A stretch of 64,000 nt of DNA from Acanthaster planci (GCF_001949145.1 NW_019091524.1:256186-320185); one strand, 5' to 3'. Shown: positions 1-54,400, counted from the stretch's first letter. Numbers and translations: made by a program. The notes: generated by a model from the sequence alone, not told the origin.

Positions 1-188
1 GGCATCTTTTCTAAACTTGTGCTGATACAGTATGCATTATAAACTATATAGCACTGATGATCATAGTCATGCCAAAAACCAAGCAAAGAACCTGGGTATG
101 AAGCTACATCTGATTAATGACAGTTTCGAAAAGACCCAAGGACTATGTGCCAGGTATCACGCACAGGTTAGTGAAAGCTTTATATAAA

Positions 189-455
189 TTCCTCCCCTAA
201 GTGGAGTGGGTTGGGTCTCCTAGTGATACTTCTGCCCTGCCTACATATGCAAATTTTCCATGTGTCTATTACAATTTGTTGAAAAGACCTGATTATGCAT
301 ACTGCCCCCAACCCTCCACAATCCCGCCGCCATGTTCATCCTTTTTTTCAAAGGCGTGAAAACCACCCAAGCCAAAGTGGGAAGGATGGGAGGGAACAGC
401 TGGGCAGGGGTAAGTATCACTGGGAGACCCGACCCACTCCACGTGGGGGATGAGG
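189..455. repeat. Inverted repeat at the 3' end of the DIRS-like element
   Basis: Arm 189-231 and arm 412-455 are reverse complements over about 43 bp with few mismatches (core GGAGTGGGTTGGGTCTCC against GGAGACCCGACCCACTCC). DIRS elements end in inverted terminal repeats next to an internal complementary region, and this pair lies just past the recombinase end, where such a structure is expected. Confidence 0.65.
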
Positions 456-464
456 TTCCTGCGT

Positions 465-2340
465 TCACATACTCCTGCCAAGACTACATATGCAGAGTGG
501 CACTGTACCCTGGAGGTGGGTCGGCGACGGGAGTGTAGTTACTAATAGAAACATAAGGTGGGCGTCGCCAGAGCAAGCACTCACCAGACGAAACCCCTTG
601 GTTGAAGTATTCACCGTCTGGCCCACAACAGTGCTGGACATTGTCTGGACCGCCGAGCGCAAGGTTGCTGTGCCATGGGCTGTTTCGCTCTGCAGAACAT
701 CTTTCAAGTAACACTTGGTGAAGGTGGAGGGAGATTTCCAACAAGCCACCTGCCAGATTTCCGCTGGAGGAACTCCTCTGAAGTACACCCAGGACGCCGC
801 AGCAGCCCGAACATCGTGGGTGCTGACAGTCGTTTCATCATGTTGTGCCGGCCAGTCTCGGTTAAAAAAGATGATGGCCGAGACTGTCCATTGGGCAATA
901 GTGTGCTTTGACACCTGTTGAAGGGGTTTTGTCACCGTGATGAAGAGCTGGGAATTAGATTCTCAGCAATGTTTAGTCCTGGTAAGATCCAACTTGAGAG
1001 TCCAAACTGGACACCATCTCTTGTCAGAGTCATCTCCCGAAAGTGAGGCTATGTCGGGAACAAATAGGTTGGGAGACCAGAAGGTAAGCCTCTGGATTTT
1101 CGTCAGGAACCTGATAGTTGGGACAAGACGAACCCCGTGTGGCTCCCAGCGGTTGTGCCCATCGGCAATCGACAGGGCATGTAGCTTGCTACCTTGTCTT
1201 GATGTAACAACTGTGAGGAGGAGCACCAGCTTGGTACTGAGATGCAGGTCAGACACATCAGCTAGTGGTTAAAAAAAGGGGGGGCCTGGCAAAAACTTAA
1301 GGACAGCTTCCGAGATCCCAGGATAAGATGAGGCGTTTGATGTGAGGACACCCGACAAACATTCCTTGAAGGAGATATAGGATAGCAGAAGCCTGAGTGG
1401 ACAGCTGGCAATGCCGACCAGTAGTTGCGGATGGCGGTAACCTGGAGGCCCGACTGTAAATGGATACTTTGACGTAGCTCACGGGAGCTTCAGTTGGAGA
1501 AATATCGGGGTCGTCGTACCTTCTAGTAAAATGTAGTCGGTTGACTTAAATCTTGTGAGTGGACAGCTGTTGACCCTGAGCCGAACTAGACGTACCATCT
1601 GCAGAAGAACCCAATGCCCTGAAAGGTCATTGGACAACATCCAGCATGTCAAGTGAAGACACTCCAGTGGTGGTTGGAGGATCTCTGACTTGGGCTGACA
1701 GAGGATGCACTCTCTGATGGGAAGGACCAGCAGCTGTTGTACCAGGAGTCTGGTCAGTCTTTGAAACCACAGTTGGTGAGGCCAAAATGGGGCGACGAGG
1801 AGGATCCGACATAGCTCCGTTCTATCTTGGACAGGACAGGACTCATCCTGCAGGACCTGCGGGATGAGGGAGATTGGAGGGAAGGCATATGCCAGAGGGA
1901 CCGACCAGTCGATCTGTAGGGTGGCTGTCGCCCACGCCCATGGGTGAGGGAACCTGGAGCAGAACATTGAAAGGTGGGCACTGTTGGCGAGAGCAAAGAG
2001 GTTGAATTGAGTACGCTCAATCTTCGCAAAAATCTGGATGACAACATTTGGATAAAGAGTCCACTCTGTCAGCCGGACAGCACCCGAGAGAGTGCATCTA
2101 CTGTGCTGTTGCTGGTTTCTGCTATGTAGACAGCTTGAAGGCTGATCCCCCGATCGATCGTCCACATGAAGGGTTCCCACGTTGAGGAGGGTGAGTGCCG
2201 CCCTGATGATTGATGTACACCACAGTCGTTGAGGCATCGCTTGAGCAGAACAACCTACAAAGTGACGAAGAGTGTTGGACACCACTTGTAGTTCTAACAC
2301 ATTGATGAAAGGAGCATGTAAAATGCGACAATGTGAAGTT
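465..2340 (-). pseudogene. Decayed DIRS-like retroelement: RNase H end and tyrosine recombinase
   Basis: Minus-strand translations in two alternating frames give a DIRS-type order. First an RNase H piece around 2331-2122 (TTVVYINHQGGTHPP), then a segment at 2060-1600 (EWTLYPNVV..., YAFPPISLIPQVLQ, LLVAPFWPHQLWF), then tyrosine-recombinase pieces at 1482-1297, 1256-963 and 935-465. The recombinase shows TSRQGSKLHALSI (first Arg), STHDVRAAAASW (HxxR) and ACWKSPSTFTKCYLKD (Trp and catalytic Tyr). At least three frame changes and several stops separate these, so it is inactive. In intact DIRS elements the recombinase integrates a circular DNA copy without an aspartate integrase. It sits in what should be an LRP2 intron, in the same orientation as the gene. 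Confidence 0.82.
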
Positions 2341-3007
2341 CAGTGAACTCGGATGCTTGAGGAGTGGATGCTGAATTAAATGGCGTGGACACTGGTCAGA
2401 GATAGAGGGTAGCCTGTCCAGAGATAATGGTTGATTGTTACCGCGCCTAAGCGCCCCGATGACAAAGTTTCAGACGTCGGAGGGCTCGATGGGGTGTTGT
2501 GTCTGCGGGTATAGCGTTGACATCTATCGCAGGCATAAATGACCAAAATACTGGTGGGGAGAATAAAACACATATGGTAGACTGATCGTATCACATTTTA
2601 TTCACTGGGATAACTCCAAAGAGTGGTAAAGAGATGCCCAAATAGCAGATTTCTCTCTTCCCTGCCTAGCTGGCCCCCGGCACGTGAGTCTCAGGCACTA
2701 GCCAGCAGTCCGATGCATAGTGTGGCGGTAGGCCTATGAGCTATTGTTCGAGTTGCGGTCAGGGTCAAACATGAGTGACCCAGACTCGTATTCACTAGTA
2801 TACATGTATAGGGGTTGTACAAGCAAATGACGTAAGGTGGCCCGGTAGAGTATACATATACAGTACATGTAACTCATGCATGCCTGGTTGCCCCAAAAGT
2901 GGACAGATCAAGGCAGAGGTGTAGGCCTGGATAAGAAACGTCACCACATAGCAATGAAAAACATTTGGTCAAACAGTGATCAGCATTTGTTATTTGCCCG
3001 ACCTTGG

Positions 3008-3066
3008 TTAACCCTAACAGTCCTCAGTCCTCCAACAGGTGAAGGATTGAGGAGTGTTAGGGTTAA
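3008..3066. mobile_element. TTAA-flanked nano-MITE, family A, copy 1
   Basis: TTAA at 3008-3011 and 3063-3066 bracket a 51-bp foldback whose left end CCCTAACAGTCCTCAGTCC pairs with the right end GATTGAGGAGTGTTAGGG. TTAA duplication is the piggyBac hallmark. Confidence 0.6.
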
Positions 3067-3259
3067 AGTTGCCACATTATTGATTTATGTCCATCACTAC
3101 AATGACCAACGATTGGAAAGAATTTGCACAAGATTGGGAAGTTGATAGTTACACCAACATTGGGTAAAATATCATCCAAATTTAACCAGCCTTTTTACAG
3201 TGCAGTTGTACCCGAATAAGTTGAAGAAATATTATTGAATGACTTTATTAAGCGCGAAT

Positions 3260-4156
3260 TCAATTCCAAAAATAAAATGAATGGGCGTTCATATATTGGA
3301 TGGACTGACAAAGCCGGAAATGAAGCTGGAAGTCAGAAGCTGAAGTTGGAAGCGGAACCAGTAACAAATCCGGGTGAGCATCCGGATGGGGATCCTCATG
3401 TGGGGGATTCGGGTCAGGAGCAGTCGCCGGGGGAGTGGAGGTTGAGGCGGCTGACTGCAGAAGATGATTGGTGTGCACTTCTTATGTGCTGGTGATCTGG
3501 CTGTAAAACCTGAAAACCCATGGCATCAGCAGAATGTCTAGAATGCAGGTCGTGATCAGCTGAAGCCGTCTGAGCCGCTACCGAGCTGTGATAGAAGCAC
3601 CCTGGTCGGATAGCCCTAGACGGTAACCAGAAGCCATGCCGATGAATGGCCAGAATGTGCATCATCTCCATGCAAGAGCAATCCAGGGGGATCTCCGGGA
3701 AGATGGGTTCAGCTGACTTGAGACGTGAAGGGTGATGCTTGAACAAAGTGTGTCCTTGCCCCGCAGGCATAGGGTCTGATGATGGGAGCCTGAGAATGTG
3801 GCTAATATCATGCTCAAGAAGGCAGAGGTGGCCCTCAGGTTGGGTCAGGTCAGCAATAGAGTTAATGTTGTTATCCTCGGAAGAGAGAGGTTGAAGGCCC
3901 GCGGAGGGGAGAGCCCAACCATGTTCGGAAGGGAGAGAGTCACCATGATCTGGTCCCGGTCCCGTTGGGGAGGTGGTTCTGGCTGGATGACAGAAACCAC
4001 TTCCGCCTTCGAGAACGCCCCTTGCGAGGGAGAAGGGACGGCTGGGAGGGGGTCAGGGTCGGGTGCCATCACCACTGGCCGAGGCTTAGAGTCTGTCTTA
4101 TAGGCGAGAGAGGTGAAGACCTCCTTAGAAACCACACAATAGAGTTTACATTCCAT
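3260..4156 (-). pseudogene. Possible gag-like remnant of the same retroelement
   Basis: A GC-rich stretch with two sizeable open frames on the minus strand (4156-3845 and 3770-3414), rich in Pro, Ser and His (PDPDPLPAVPSPSQGAF, QPEPPPQRDRDQ). No recognised domain. Its composition differs from the AT-rich surroundings and its position upstream of RNase H fits a DIRS gag. The reverse-transcriptase part that should lie between is missing; AT-rich sequence with a small TTAA foldback (3008-3066) occupies that place. Confidence 0.3.
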
Positions 4157-5548
4157 TCTAAGAGACTAAAATTCATCAACCTAGCAAAAAAGTATCCTCT
4201 ACTGTGGCTATCCTATATAAGCAGCTCAAAGTATTCTTCAGAATTGGAACTGGTGTGAAGATAATAACAGCCTCTCTCTGAAGTTACTCCATCCATTTTC
4301 CATTACTCCATTTTAGTTTCAGTGAAAATGGAGAGACAAATTTTGCATGCTTACTTCAGTTGAGGCATTCATGCATTTAGAAAATTATATGTAACATATT
4401 GGTCAAAAAGGCATTCATCATAGGCATAAAGCGTGCTTCTATTTTGTGGTGAGTTTCATAGGTACAATACATGGCCTTGCAACTTGTTACTCCAGTTGAG
4501 AGACTCGATAATAGTGTTTTTTTTTAAAGTACAGAGCTAAAAACCCTATCAGGTTAGTTATTAAGCACGCATCTTGAATTTTTGGTTAATTTTTGTTGTT
4601 GCAAATGGAATATCTACAAATGGCAAAGAGTCCATTCCAACCATGAAATCAAGTTACAAAAGAAAACATTAAAGACACAGAAGTACTAGCATGTGTCCGC
4701 TAAGGAATACATGTATACTTGAGCTCAGAGCAGTTTTTCGGCCAGCCGGCCAGCCACGTGTGCAAGTGGTGTGGCGCTCCAGGGATGAGGCAGTCATGTT
4801 TCATTGCCATTTACGTGCACTCTACTCACATAAAGAAAACCAGTCCACAAGGACTGAATAGACTTATAAATGTAATGTAAGTTCTGTTCATGCCTCACAA
4901 ATCGTATTGTGCATCTGATCATTTTTATGTGTTTTATCACTGTAAAAATCCATAATGTTTATTTTTGATATAAAAAAAAGAAAAACTGCTCAATGGCCCA
5001 CCAAGCCAGGGCACTCATTGAGGCCCCCCAAAATTTCGAGGACTTAGAAAGGTTTAGGTTTTACATCAATCCCAGTTCATGTGCTGCTTACATTTCAAGT
5101 GGAGCAACCCTAACATTAGACACTTTAAATCATTTTTTAAATGTACCCCCAAATGATTTGTAACCAGCTTGTAGTGGGATTGTGAGTGGAAGTAATAATG
5201 ATTTACTGGAATTTATCAATTTTGAAGAACTTCTGAAATGTTTCTGTGAGATTTTCTGACTTTTAAATGTGCGCCAAGTTAGGGGCACTCGGCTGTTGGG
5301 GGCACTGACGTGTATGAATTTTGGACGAAAGTTCACAACACAGAAATTGTTTACTAAAGTTCAAAAGCCTGTATTATGAGAGTAATAACACCAGTATTTA
5401 ACCAAGTGGATTTGAAGTTTTTCAAAAAAGTGTGTAGGCAGCACTTCAAATGAACCATTTAGTACTCTGCATGTAATACTCTGCATGAACTGGCACTTCA
5501 GCATGTAGCACTTGTTCCATTCATTTGATAACATCTACTACCAATTTA

Positions 5549-46370
<40,822 letters not shown>

Positions 46371-46983
46371 GTCTGGAGAGTGGCTGCAGGCAGTGTCAGA
46401 AACGAGAATTTTTGGGGGGTTTGTGGCTATGGGCTTTTGTACTAGAGTCTCGGTGTCCAATTTTGCAACAAATCTTAAAAATCTTGTGGATTGTTAGGTT
46501 CTATGCACATTGAATGTTCATTCAGTTTAACTTGTATGTATGCCAGCTATTTTGACCACTAACTAAGTTATTCACTTCGCCACTGTCACTTCTTTTTTAG
46601 CTTCAAATGAAGATTTTATTTTATAGATGCCAAATGTTTCAGTTGCAGACCCGTATGAATGCTACTTTTTTTTAGCTTTCTAACAATCCAGATTTTATCA
46701 TTTATATTTTTGTTTACCTTTTGCTCATACGAAATCACATCATTTTATTAACATGTGTAATAATTCAAATTCATGATATACATAAAGACATATATATGTA
46801 AGTGTAATATTTTTTTTAACTGTTCCATAGTGACCCTCATTGTATTGTATGGTTGATTTCGTATCATGTCACAAGATTTCAAGCAACTGATAGAGTTTAT
46901 TGTGAATGTTTCTAGCATAAAATGTATATGTAATAACAGTTGTGTAACAACTATACACATAAGTAGTTTCAGCCCAAAATAAA
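46371..46983 (+). other. SHFL: SHFL-like 3' UTR with polyadenylation signal
   Basis: AT-rich sequence after the stop. The first AATAAA well placed is at 46978-46983, about 610 nt past the stop. A second copy, in the downstream tandem duplicate, lies near 47325, so two transcript ends are possible. No transcript data are available. Confidence 0.45.
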
Positions 46984-47580
46984 ATTTTGAGTAAAAAATC
47001 TTGTATAAGGAAAAACAAAAAGTTTATTTCATATATGTGACGCACTCTGTGAAAATGAGTCTTAAGTCACCACAGCCACTTTGTAAGTTTTCATTTGTTT
47101 TGGAAAGAGCAAATAGATTTTTTTTTTTTGATGTATCACTCAGTTTGGCATCCTGATGAAAGTTGATACTCCATGGTGAAAAATCCTGTGGGTTCCTATT
47201 GATGTACACTGTTCAAAATTAATCTAGAGGCCTTGATAGAGGTTATTGTGAATGTTTCTAGCATAAAATGTATATGTAATAACAGTTGTGTAACAACTAT
47301 ACGCATAAGTAGTTTCAACCCAAAATAAAATTTTGGGTAAAAAATCTTGTATAGGATAAACAAAAAGTTTATTTCATATATGTGACGCACTCTGTGAAAA
47401 TGAGTCTTAAGTCGCCACAGCCACTTTGTAAGTTTTCATTTGTATTGGAAAGAGCAAATTGATTTTTTGTTGTTTTGATGTATCACTCAGTTTGGCATCC
47501 TGATGAAAGTGGATACTCCATGGTGAAAAATCCTGTGGGTTCCTATTGATGTACACTGTTCAAAATTAATCTAGAGGCCT
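46888..47580 (+). repeat. 346-bp tandem duplication at the SHFL 3' end
   Basis: Copy 1 (46888-47233) and copy 2 (47234-47580) start at TGATAGAG and end at CTAGAGGCC, with high identity throughout. Each copy contains AATAAA and the ATATGTGACGCACTCTGTGA block. Confidence 0.9.
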
Positions 47581-47642
47581 TTTTCTCCAAAGTGGCTCTG
47601 GCGACTTAAGACTCATTTTCACAGAGTGGGTCACATATATCG
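47028..47642. repeat. Inverted segment next to the tandem duplicate
   Basis: 47588-47642 (AAGTGGCTCTGGCGACTTAA ... CACATATAT) is the reverse complement of 47030-47085 and of 47375-47425. The repeat unit is therefore part of a foldback or MITE-like structure with one arm duplicated. Confidence 0.8.
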
Positions 47643-48245
47643 TGTTTCTGAGACATGATCTGAAATAATAACCAACTGGTACTCTTGAGAATGTATTTGC
47701 TATAAATGTTCACTGACAAGGTGTAAAGTTGAATTCAAACTTTGTTGGGGAAGGCCAGTCATGTTAGAAACAAAACACCACCAGATGAAAGAAAATACAT
47801 CTTGACTCTGCATTTGAAAAAAGATCAAGCCTCTTCACTCAAAAAAGTTACATCCATCTCGAAAACAGTTTTGAAAACAGGGTCTTTTTTTAATCATGAT
47901 ATCAAATGCAAAGGCCTCTGTCATGTTGTCAACTTCACTAGACACCTTAGAGGGATAACCCAAAAATGCAGTCGCATTTTAATATTTTGTCAACAAAGCT
48001 CATTCCAGTGCCCGCCTTGCTCTGCATGTCATGTGATTGGTCCCTCAATCCTGCATTTATAAAAGAGCTTTGTGAACTAGTGTCATACAGGCTGCATGTC
48101 AACAAACCTTGCTCTGTTCTGTTATTCTTTAATGTGCTCTATAAAACCAGCTACTGACTTGAAAGTGGTTGCTCATTTTGTTTCGTGGGGGCACAGTGTA
48201 GAAAGGGTTAAACCTAGCCATGCCCACGGACGTATATAAAAAAAA

Positions 48246-48407
48246 NNNNNNNNNNNNNNNNNNNNNNNNNNNNNNNNNNNNNNNNNNNNNNNNNNNNNNN
48301 NNNNNNNNNNNNNNNNNNNNNNNNNNNNNNNNNNNNNNNNNNNNNNNNNNNNNNNNNNNNNNNNNNNNNNNNNNNNNNNNNNNNNNNNNNNNNNNNNNNN
48401 NNNNNNN
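48246..48407. other. Assembly gap (162 Ns)
   Basis: A run of N in the sequence. The flanks ATGCCCACGG... and ...CCATGCCCCACAG share CATGCCC words, so a repeat may have broken the assembly. Confidence 0.99.
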
Positions 48408-51400
48408 CCATGCCCCACAGCAAGTGCATAGAGTGCCCTCTAGAGCTGGGTAAAAATTATTGCTCAATCTTTGACAAATGATTTGAACATCTCTCCCGAG
48501 GAAAATGGGATGTAAAATTAGATAGGAATGTGAAGGTATGACAACTGTTAATTTTTGGCACAATGAGTGAGGTAGGCCATTCAGGGACATGTGTCATCAC
48601 ATGTATTTGCTTTTGGGCAGATTTAAGTTGGTGCTGGGCTAAGCCTGGATTTCTAAACCATTCCAATAGGGAAGTGCACAGGAACCAGGCCCACCTAGTG
48701 CCCGAGTATCTAAACCAATGATGCCAGGAGCCATTTTCAGATTAAGCACACTATAACCACATGTACAAGTGACTTTTCAGACAGAAACAGACAAATCGCT
48801 AAAAGATTTTTATGTGAACAATTAAACATAACAAAAGTAGGATACATGGACAGCAAACCAGATTTTCACATTAATGTCCACTGTATGTCAAACCAAAAAT
48901 CTGTTGGATCAGACTTTGACTAGAAATCTTCCTGGATCCTCCAAATCTGCCACTGTACAAAGAAGCGAATGACATCTTTTCACGACTTCGATTTCAAGGG
49001 CCATGCAGGCCCATATGAATATTGCTTGAAAAAGGGGCCTAAAACCTGTGATGTTTTGTGCCTCATCAAGTCCACCAATAAACATGGCTTTTAGAGAACT
49101 CAGAAATACGGCTTTTTGATAACCTGCACTTGTAACTTCAAACCTTAGTATCATGAATAGAGTTCTCTAGACCGCCTTCACTTCGCAATTTTTTTTTGCA
49201 ATCCCCAAAAGGATTGGATGCAGATATTTTTTTAAGGTGGTGGTGTTGGAGATGGTTGACAATAGTTCTGGGAAATGGAACAAAATTCCTTTCAAACTTT
49301 ACACCAGATGGGGTATTTTCATTTGCAGAAAAGTCTTACTAAATACTTAATTTTATTTGTAGACATAGAGAAAAACAAGACACACTTTATTCATTCTTGG
49401 ATAACCTAAGAAAGCCAATTACACAGGCTTATATCCATTGGGGCCCCTTAAGTGTGGATAAATTTACACATATACACCCAAAAAAACATGAAAACTAGTA
49501 AATTACAATCCATTCACCCATTACTAACTACAACCACATTCCAATTTCAACCTCCATGAATTTAAAAAACATGCCGTCTCTTTTTACTCCCTTTTTTTTC
49601 GTTTCCATGCTCGTACATTCCATTGTTTCTCATGTGTTACACTTCATCTGAATTTAATGTTCTTAAATCTTAATTGCCTAAAAATACAGCATGTTAACAG
49701 TTCTGAAGGCTGTACATGTAACTGCTGTGGATTATCTTGCCAGCAAGCTTCAGCTTCATGGATTTTCTAAAGAGAAAATGTTAACACACCTTTCCATATG
49801 AACGTCAACACTGGCACCAAGCATTTGTGTATTTGTCAAAATCACTCCCGGGGTTAATTTTGATGGCGGAAAGCCTTGCACACAAGTGTTATGGAGTCAA
49901 TGTTAGTTTCTGTGAAAGTGAAATGCATGAACGCATTGTGCATGCAATGCACCAAAAAAAAAGGTGCATATGGAAAGGTGCCTTAATCAGATAATTGTGC
50001 AAAGTGAAAGCAGCCATTAGCAAAGGATTCCTTGTCTTAACTCATGTGCCTAGGGGTACAGGTAGAAATGTGGGAGGTTTGGCACAAATGCTCCTTAAAG
50101 GTCAAGTAAAAGCAGCCCCACTCCCTCTTCCGTCCGATTCCACTACCTGTGCTAGAGGCTCCACATCTGCTGCTGAGAAGTTATCACTCAGCAAGTGTAC
50201 ATGTACATGCACTAACATATATTTGTCAAGCAGAAATTGATAGAGGACCAGTAAGAATCACCACAGCAGACAAAGACATTTTGGCTGGTAAACATGCCCC
50301 CCTGGAACCATTTTTGTAGTGCTGCAAAGCATAAAACTTGGCCACGTGCCAAAAACATTTGCCCTGTGAAAGCGGGTAACCAACCAAAAAGTCGTGCATT
50401 ATACATTCCTAGTGAGTGGTTCTTCGCATATTTGCCAAATGGTGGTTTTCTTCTCAGAATCAGCTCTGCACAGAAGTTAGCTTGCATTGCATGATTTCAG
50501 GCTTACCTTTTCTGGATTACAAGTTGGCACCATACATGTGTTCCAATACACCTGAAGTTTCCAGGCAAAACTGTTAAGCCCACCTTCCATGTCTGTTAAG
50601 AATAGAAAGCATGCTTCTTTATAATACCTCATTATTTTGCAAAGCAAATAATTACTCTAAGCTTCTTTGCCTTTTTTTTGAGGTGTGATGCTTGGCGCAT
50701 ATGATGTAATTTCTGGCTTCGTTATATCTGAGCTGAATACCCATTAAAGTAATCCTGCCTAGAATTTGTTTTAGCCTCACTTTTGAGATGGTTTCTTGAG
50801 AGGGGATTCAAATTGTTCTGGCTTCAAACTGCTTGCTGTGACTAGTAAATTGGAAAATACTGACAAAAGATCCAATTGAAATTATGATTGAGATGTGTGA
50901 AACCAAAAAAACATTATAAAAAATACATGTATTGTTTTGTAGAAAATGTCGAGTTTAAAAATATTTTGTGGTGCTGTAAGCTTTTGCCTTGTTTTTATTG
51001 CATTTATGTTCAAATCATTACAGAAATGTCATTTCTTTCAAGTCAAAAATGTTGAATAAACATGATGAATGCATGAATTGTTTCCAACTGGTGAAGAGTT
51101 GTTTTTTGGTTTTGTGTAGATTGGGAAATAGGCATTGCACTCACCCAGAATGGTCTTGAGAAGGTTGATTCTTTGGTTGAAAATGGCACAGTAGTAGTGC
51201 TCTTAAGCAGGACGCTTTGCTATGCTACAACTGCCCCGGTGTTACCACCCAGCTGTACCTATATTGGAAGTAATGTTTGAGATGTCTTATGGAAAGTTCA
51301 GTTGTAAAGATGGAAATGTTATAATATTGCTCCTCACCATAAAGGTTCAGCCAAAAAAAGTAACCATCCATCCATGGTTGAAAGAAATGCATGACAGTGA

Positions 51401-54400
51401 ATTTGTAACACACAGGGCCAATTTCAACATGTTCTAATTAAGCGCAGAGTGTGTGCTAGGTGGTTTCCATATTATACTGCTGTGGCTTGTTCATGCCATT
51501 TTGTGACATCAAATCAAAAATTCAAAAAAGCACTTAGTCATTATATTTCAATCCACAAATGCATGAGCTGAGTTGCATGAACTGTAATATTTATTTCCAC
51601 AAATTTAAGTTTTAATTGTTGTCCACTCAATCTTCAGTGGTTACAATAGTAAAATCTTTCAGATGAAAACGGTCGACCAAAGGACTGCATGATATTCCAT
51701 TGACAAGTCAGCTGTCTGTCAGTGTTGCAAATTTAAAAGGGAAGTTCACAACTGCCTGCTTGTACAAGCAAGGGATAAGCTTGACCTATTGTAGTGTGGG
51801 TGTTGGATGGGTAGATGCAATTGGCTGATCTGCGCAATCGCACAACCTGCGTGAAGCTTGTCAATCTTGATGCACAATCTGCCAACCATTCTGTCATTGG
51901 CCAATCGCGTTTTCTTTCTACTTCGCGGTTGTGAAAGTTCGTTCCGAAAAAGGGGAAGTAAAGTCAGATTTCACAAAAAATTGACTGATAGTGCAACACA
52001 ATCATGCGATTGCACTCAACATGGGTAGTGCAGCAAACATGGAACAGGTGATCGGAGTAAACCTGGAAGGAACCTATCAAGCCACTGGCAGTCCTACTTG
52101 TCAACCTGCCTGTCAGCTTGCCTTGTCTCCTGGTCAGTTCACCCCCTCAACTACATCAATTAACCATCTGGTCATACACCAGTAAATACGGTCCCATAGA
52201 CAACAGTGATAGATGCCCAGACTTTGAAAGAAATCCGCCCGAGGAAAAATACAAGCTTCTCAGGTGTTCAAGATACACATCAAATTAAAGCTCATTTCCA
52301 CATCCCTCATTCCCCTTTTCATTTTTAGTGGCTTAACCACTGATTTTGAAGATATTTCTATCCGGAGATGGTCACACCTATTAAAAAGAGTCATGAAGCC
52401 CACTGCCATTTTGAAAACTGATACCTACATTCCACTGCAAAGTAGACCATTTCAGAGCAATCATTTCATCCAAATCTCACTCAACACACAAGCATTCCTG
52501 TTGGTAGCCTCCACCTTTCTTTGCTACAAGTTCATGAGCCACAGAATGCTCTTGTAAAAGAGAAATAACAGCACACTAATTGTGATTTGGCCAGAGCATG
52601 CAATTTTGGGCCCATTTAGTGACCTGTAACCATCTACCAGCTGGCCTATTCTTTGGGTGCCTGAAAATGTTGCGCCTTCATCATCCTACTTTCCCACTGT
52701 TTACTGCGTTAACTGTCTGGCCACAAGCCTCCTCTTGGGCTTCTCTGCACAATCAGCAGCTTACCCACTGACCCCCCAATGCCCAGACTACCAGCAGGCC
52801 TGTCTCAATGTTTGTCACACAATGTGGCTGCAGCACCTTTGCACATCCACCCTACTGACCCAATGCGCCCTTTATTACATGGGCAACGTTTTGGGAACCT
52901 GCTACAACACCTCTGCTTTCAACTACCCAAAGTGGTAAAGATTTCTTTCACATTTTCTGGCAACGTCTCCCATAAAACTTAAAAGACCCCCAAATCCTTC
53001 AGTTGTGTAACAAGGTGGAGAGGTGATTTCAGAATGAGTCACATTATGTTAAAAAAAAAAGGCAACAAAAATGTACAGGTGTCTGGAAAGTAAACAACTA
53101 CACATGCCAGCTGGCTCTGATGGCTGTCTTGCAGTGCAAGTCCATACCAGCCAACCAGATGGACTCTACCTTGCTCCCACTGCTTGCTTACTAGTACTCT
53201 TGTATTATTTATTAGGCTCCATGCTTATCACTGCCAAGCTAGCCTAGTCTGCTCCCCTGTTAATTGCCTGCTCTAACACTTAGTTGCTCACCTTGTTTGC
53301 CTGGGTGCCCACCTCCTCACTTGACACACCTACTTGTCAACCAGAATCCAATGCATGTATATAGCTGCTTCAATAGCTGGGAAAAAAAACAGTTGCTCAG
53401 CAAATTCACACGCTAAACATTAACCTGGCAAACACCAATCACACCAATATGTGTAGCATGACTGTTTGACTGGTAACTTGCTTTTGTTAGTCAGTCTGCT
53501 CACCTGTCAGAAAATTTTACATGAACGTAAACAAGATCATAGGCATCTTAACTTGCCTACGTCAGTGTGCTTGTGACAATGTTCAGCATCATCTTGACTC
53601 TTGCTTGGCTTCATAGTCCTCCCTCCTGAGTTGATTATCCTATGAATGGATTCTATTCAATGGCAAATCAACTCAGAATGGAGTACAATAAATGTGCACA
53701 GCTGAGTTTCAAGATTGCACTGAAAAAAAAATCCTCTTGCACAGAATAAAATGAAGGAAGCACAAAGCCTTCCCGACACATTGTTGCCATAGCCCATATA
53801 TGTAGGGTCAAAGGTGAAATCAATTCTATCCAATGGGAGCTCGTAACAACTCAACTCTCTAACAATCACAGCTGTAAGAAAACTTCCAACTGCACAATGC
53901 ACATCTAAATTACAGACAACTCAAATTCAGTACAATTTATTTCATCTTTTATTTTTTTTTCTTGTTTCAATTTTTTTATATAAAATGATGAACAAATACA
54001 TGTACATGGTTGCTGAAGATGGCATAGAATATAAAACCTGCATTATTGTGTGAAGATGTACAAAGGCAAAATCTTTTTTATCAAGTTTACTTTCCGTCTA
54101 CAGAATTACGGCTGTTGTTTGGCACAAGACGGCCCATTAAAAAATTCCTATAATTCATCTCCACATTCTAGAAAACCTGTTGGTCAGAGTGATGTGCATA
54201 AGTCTTTTATTTCTTTTGGATTTTTCCTCCCTAATTGCAGAGTGTCTAATATGTTACAATAATCTGGTATACAGAGAAGAATTGGACTGCAGTTGGAGAA
54301 CTTTACGGCATTCCAAAGAATATCAGGGGGTCAAAGATCAGGCAAACAACAGATGGCCAACTGGAAACATAAAAAATTCTACACCCAGCCAAATGCATTT

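Noticed and set aside
48173-48590. Open frames crossing 48246-48407
   Set aside because: They are artefacts of the N gap.
52657-52938. 93-codon Cys-rich plus-strand frame (FSAQSAAYPLTPQC, QQACLNVC)
   Set aside because: Looked like a small secreted Cys-rich protein, but it has no signal peptide at the start, no homologous pattern I know, and lies in degenerate pyrimidine-rich repeat sequence.
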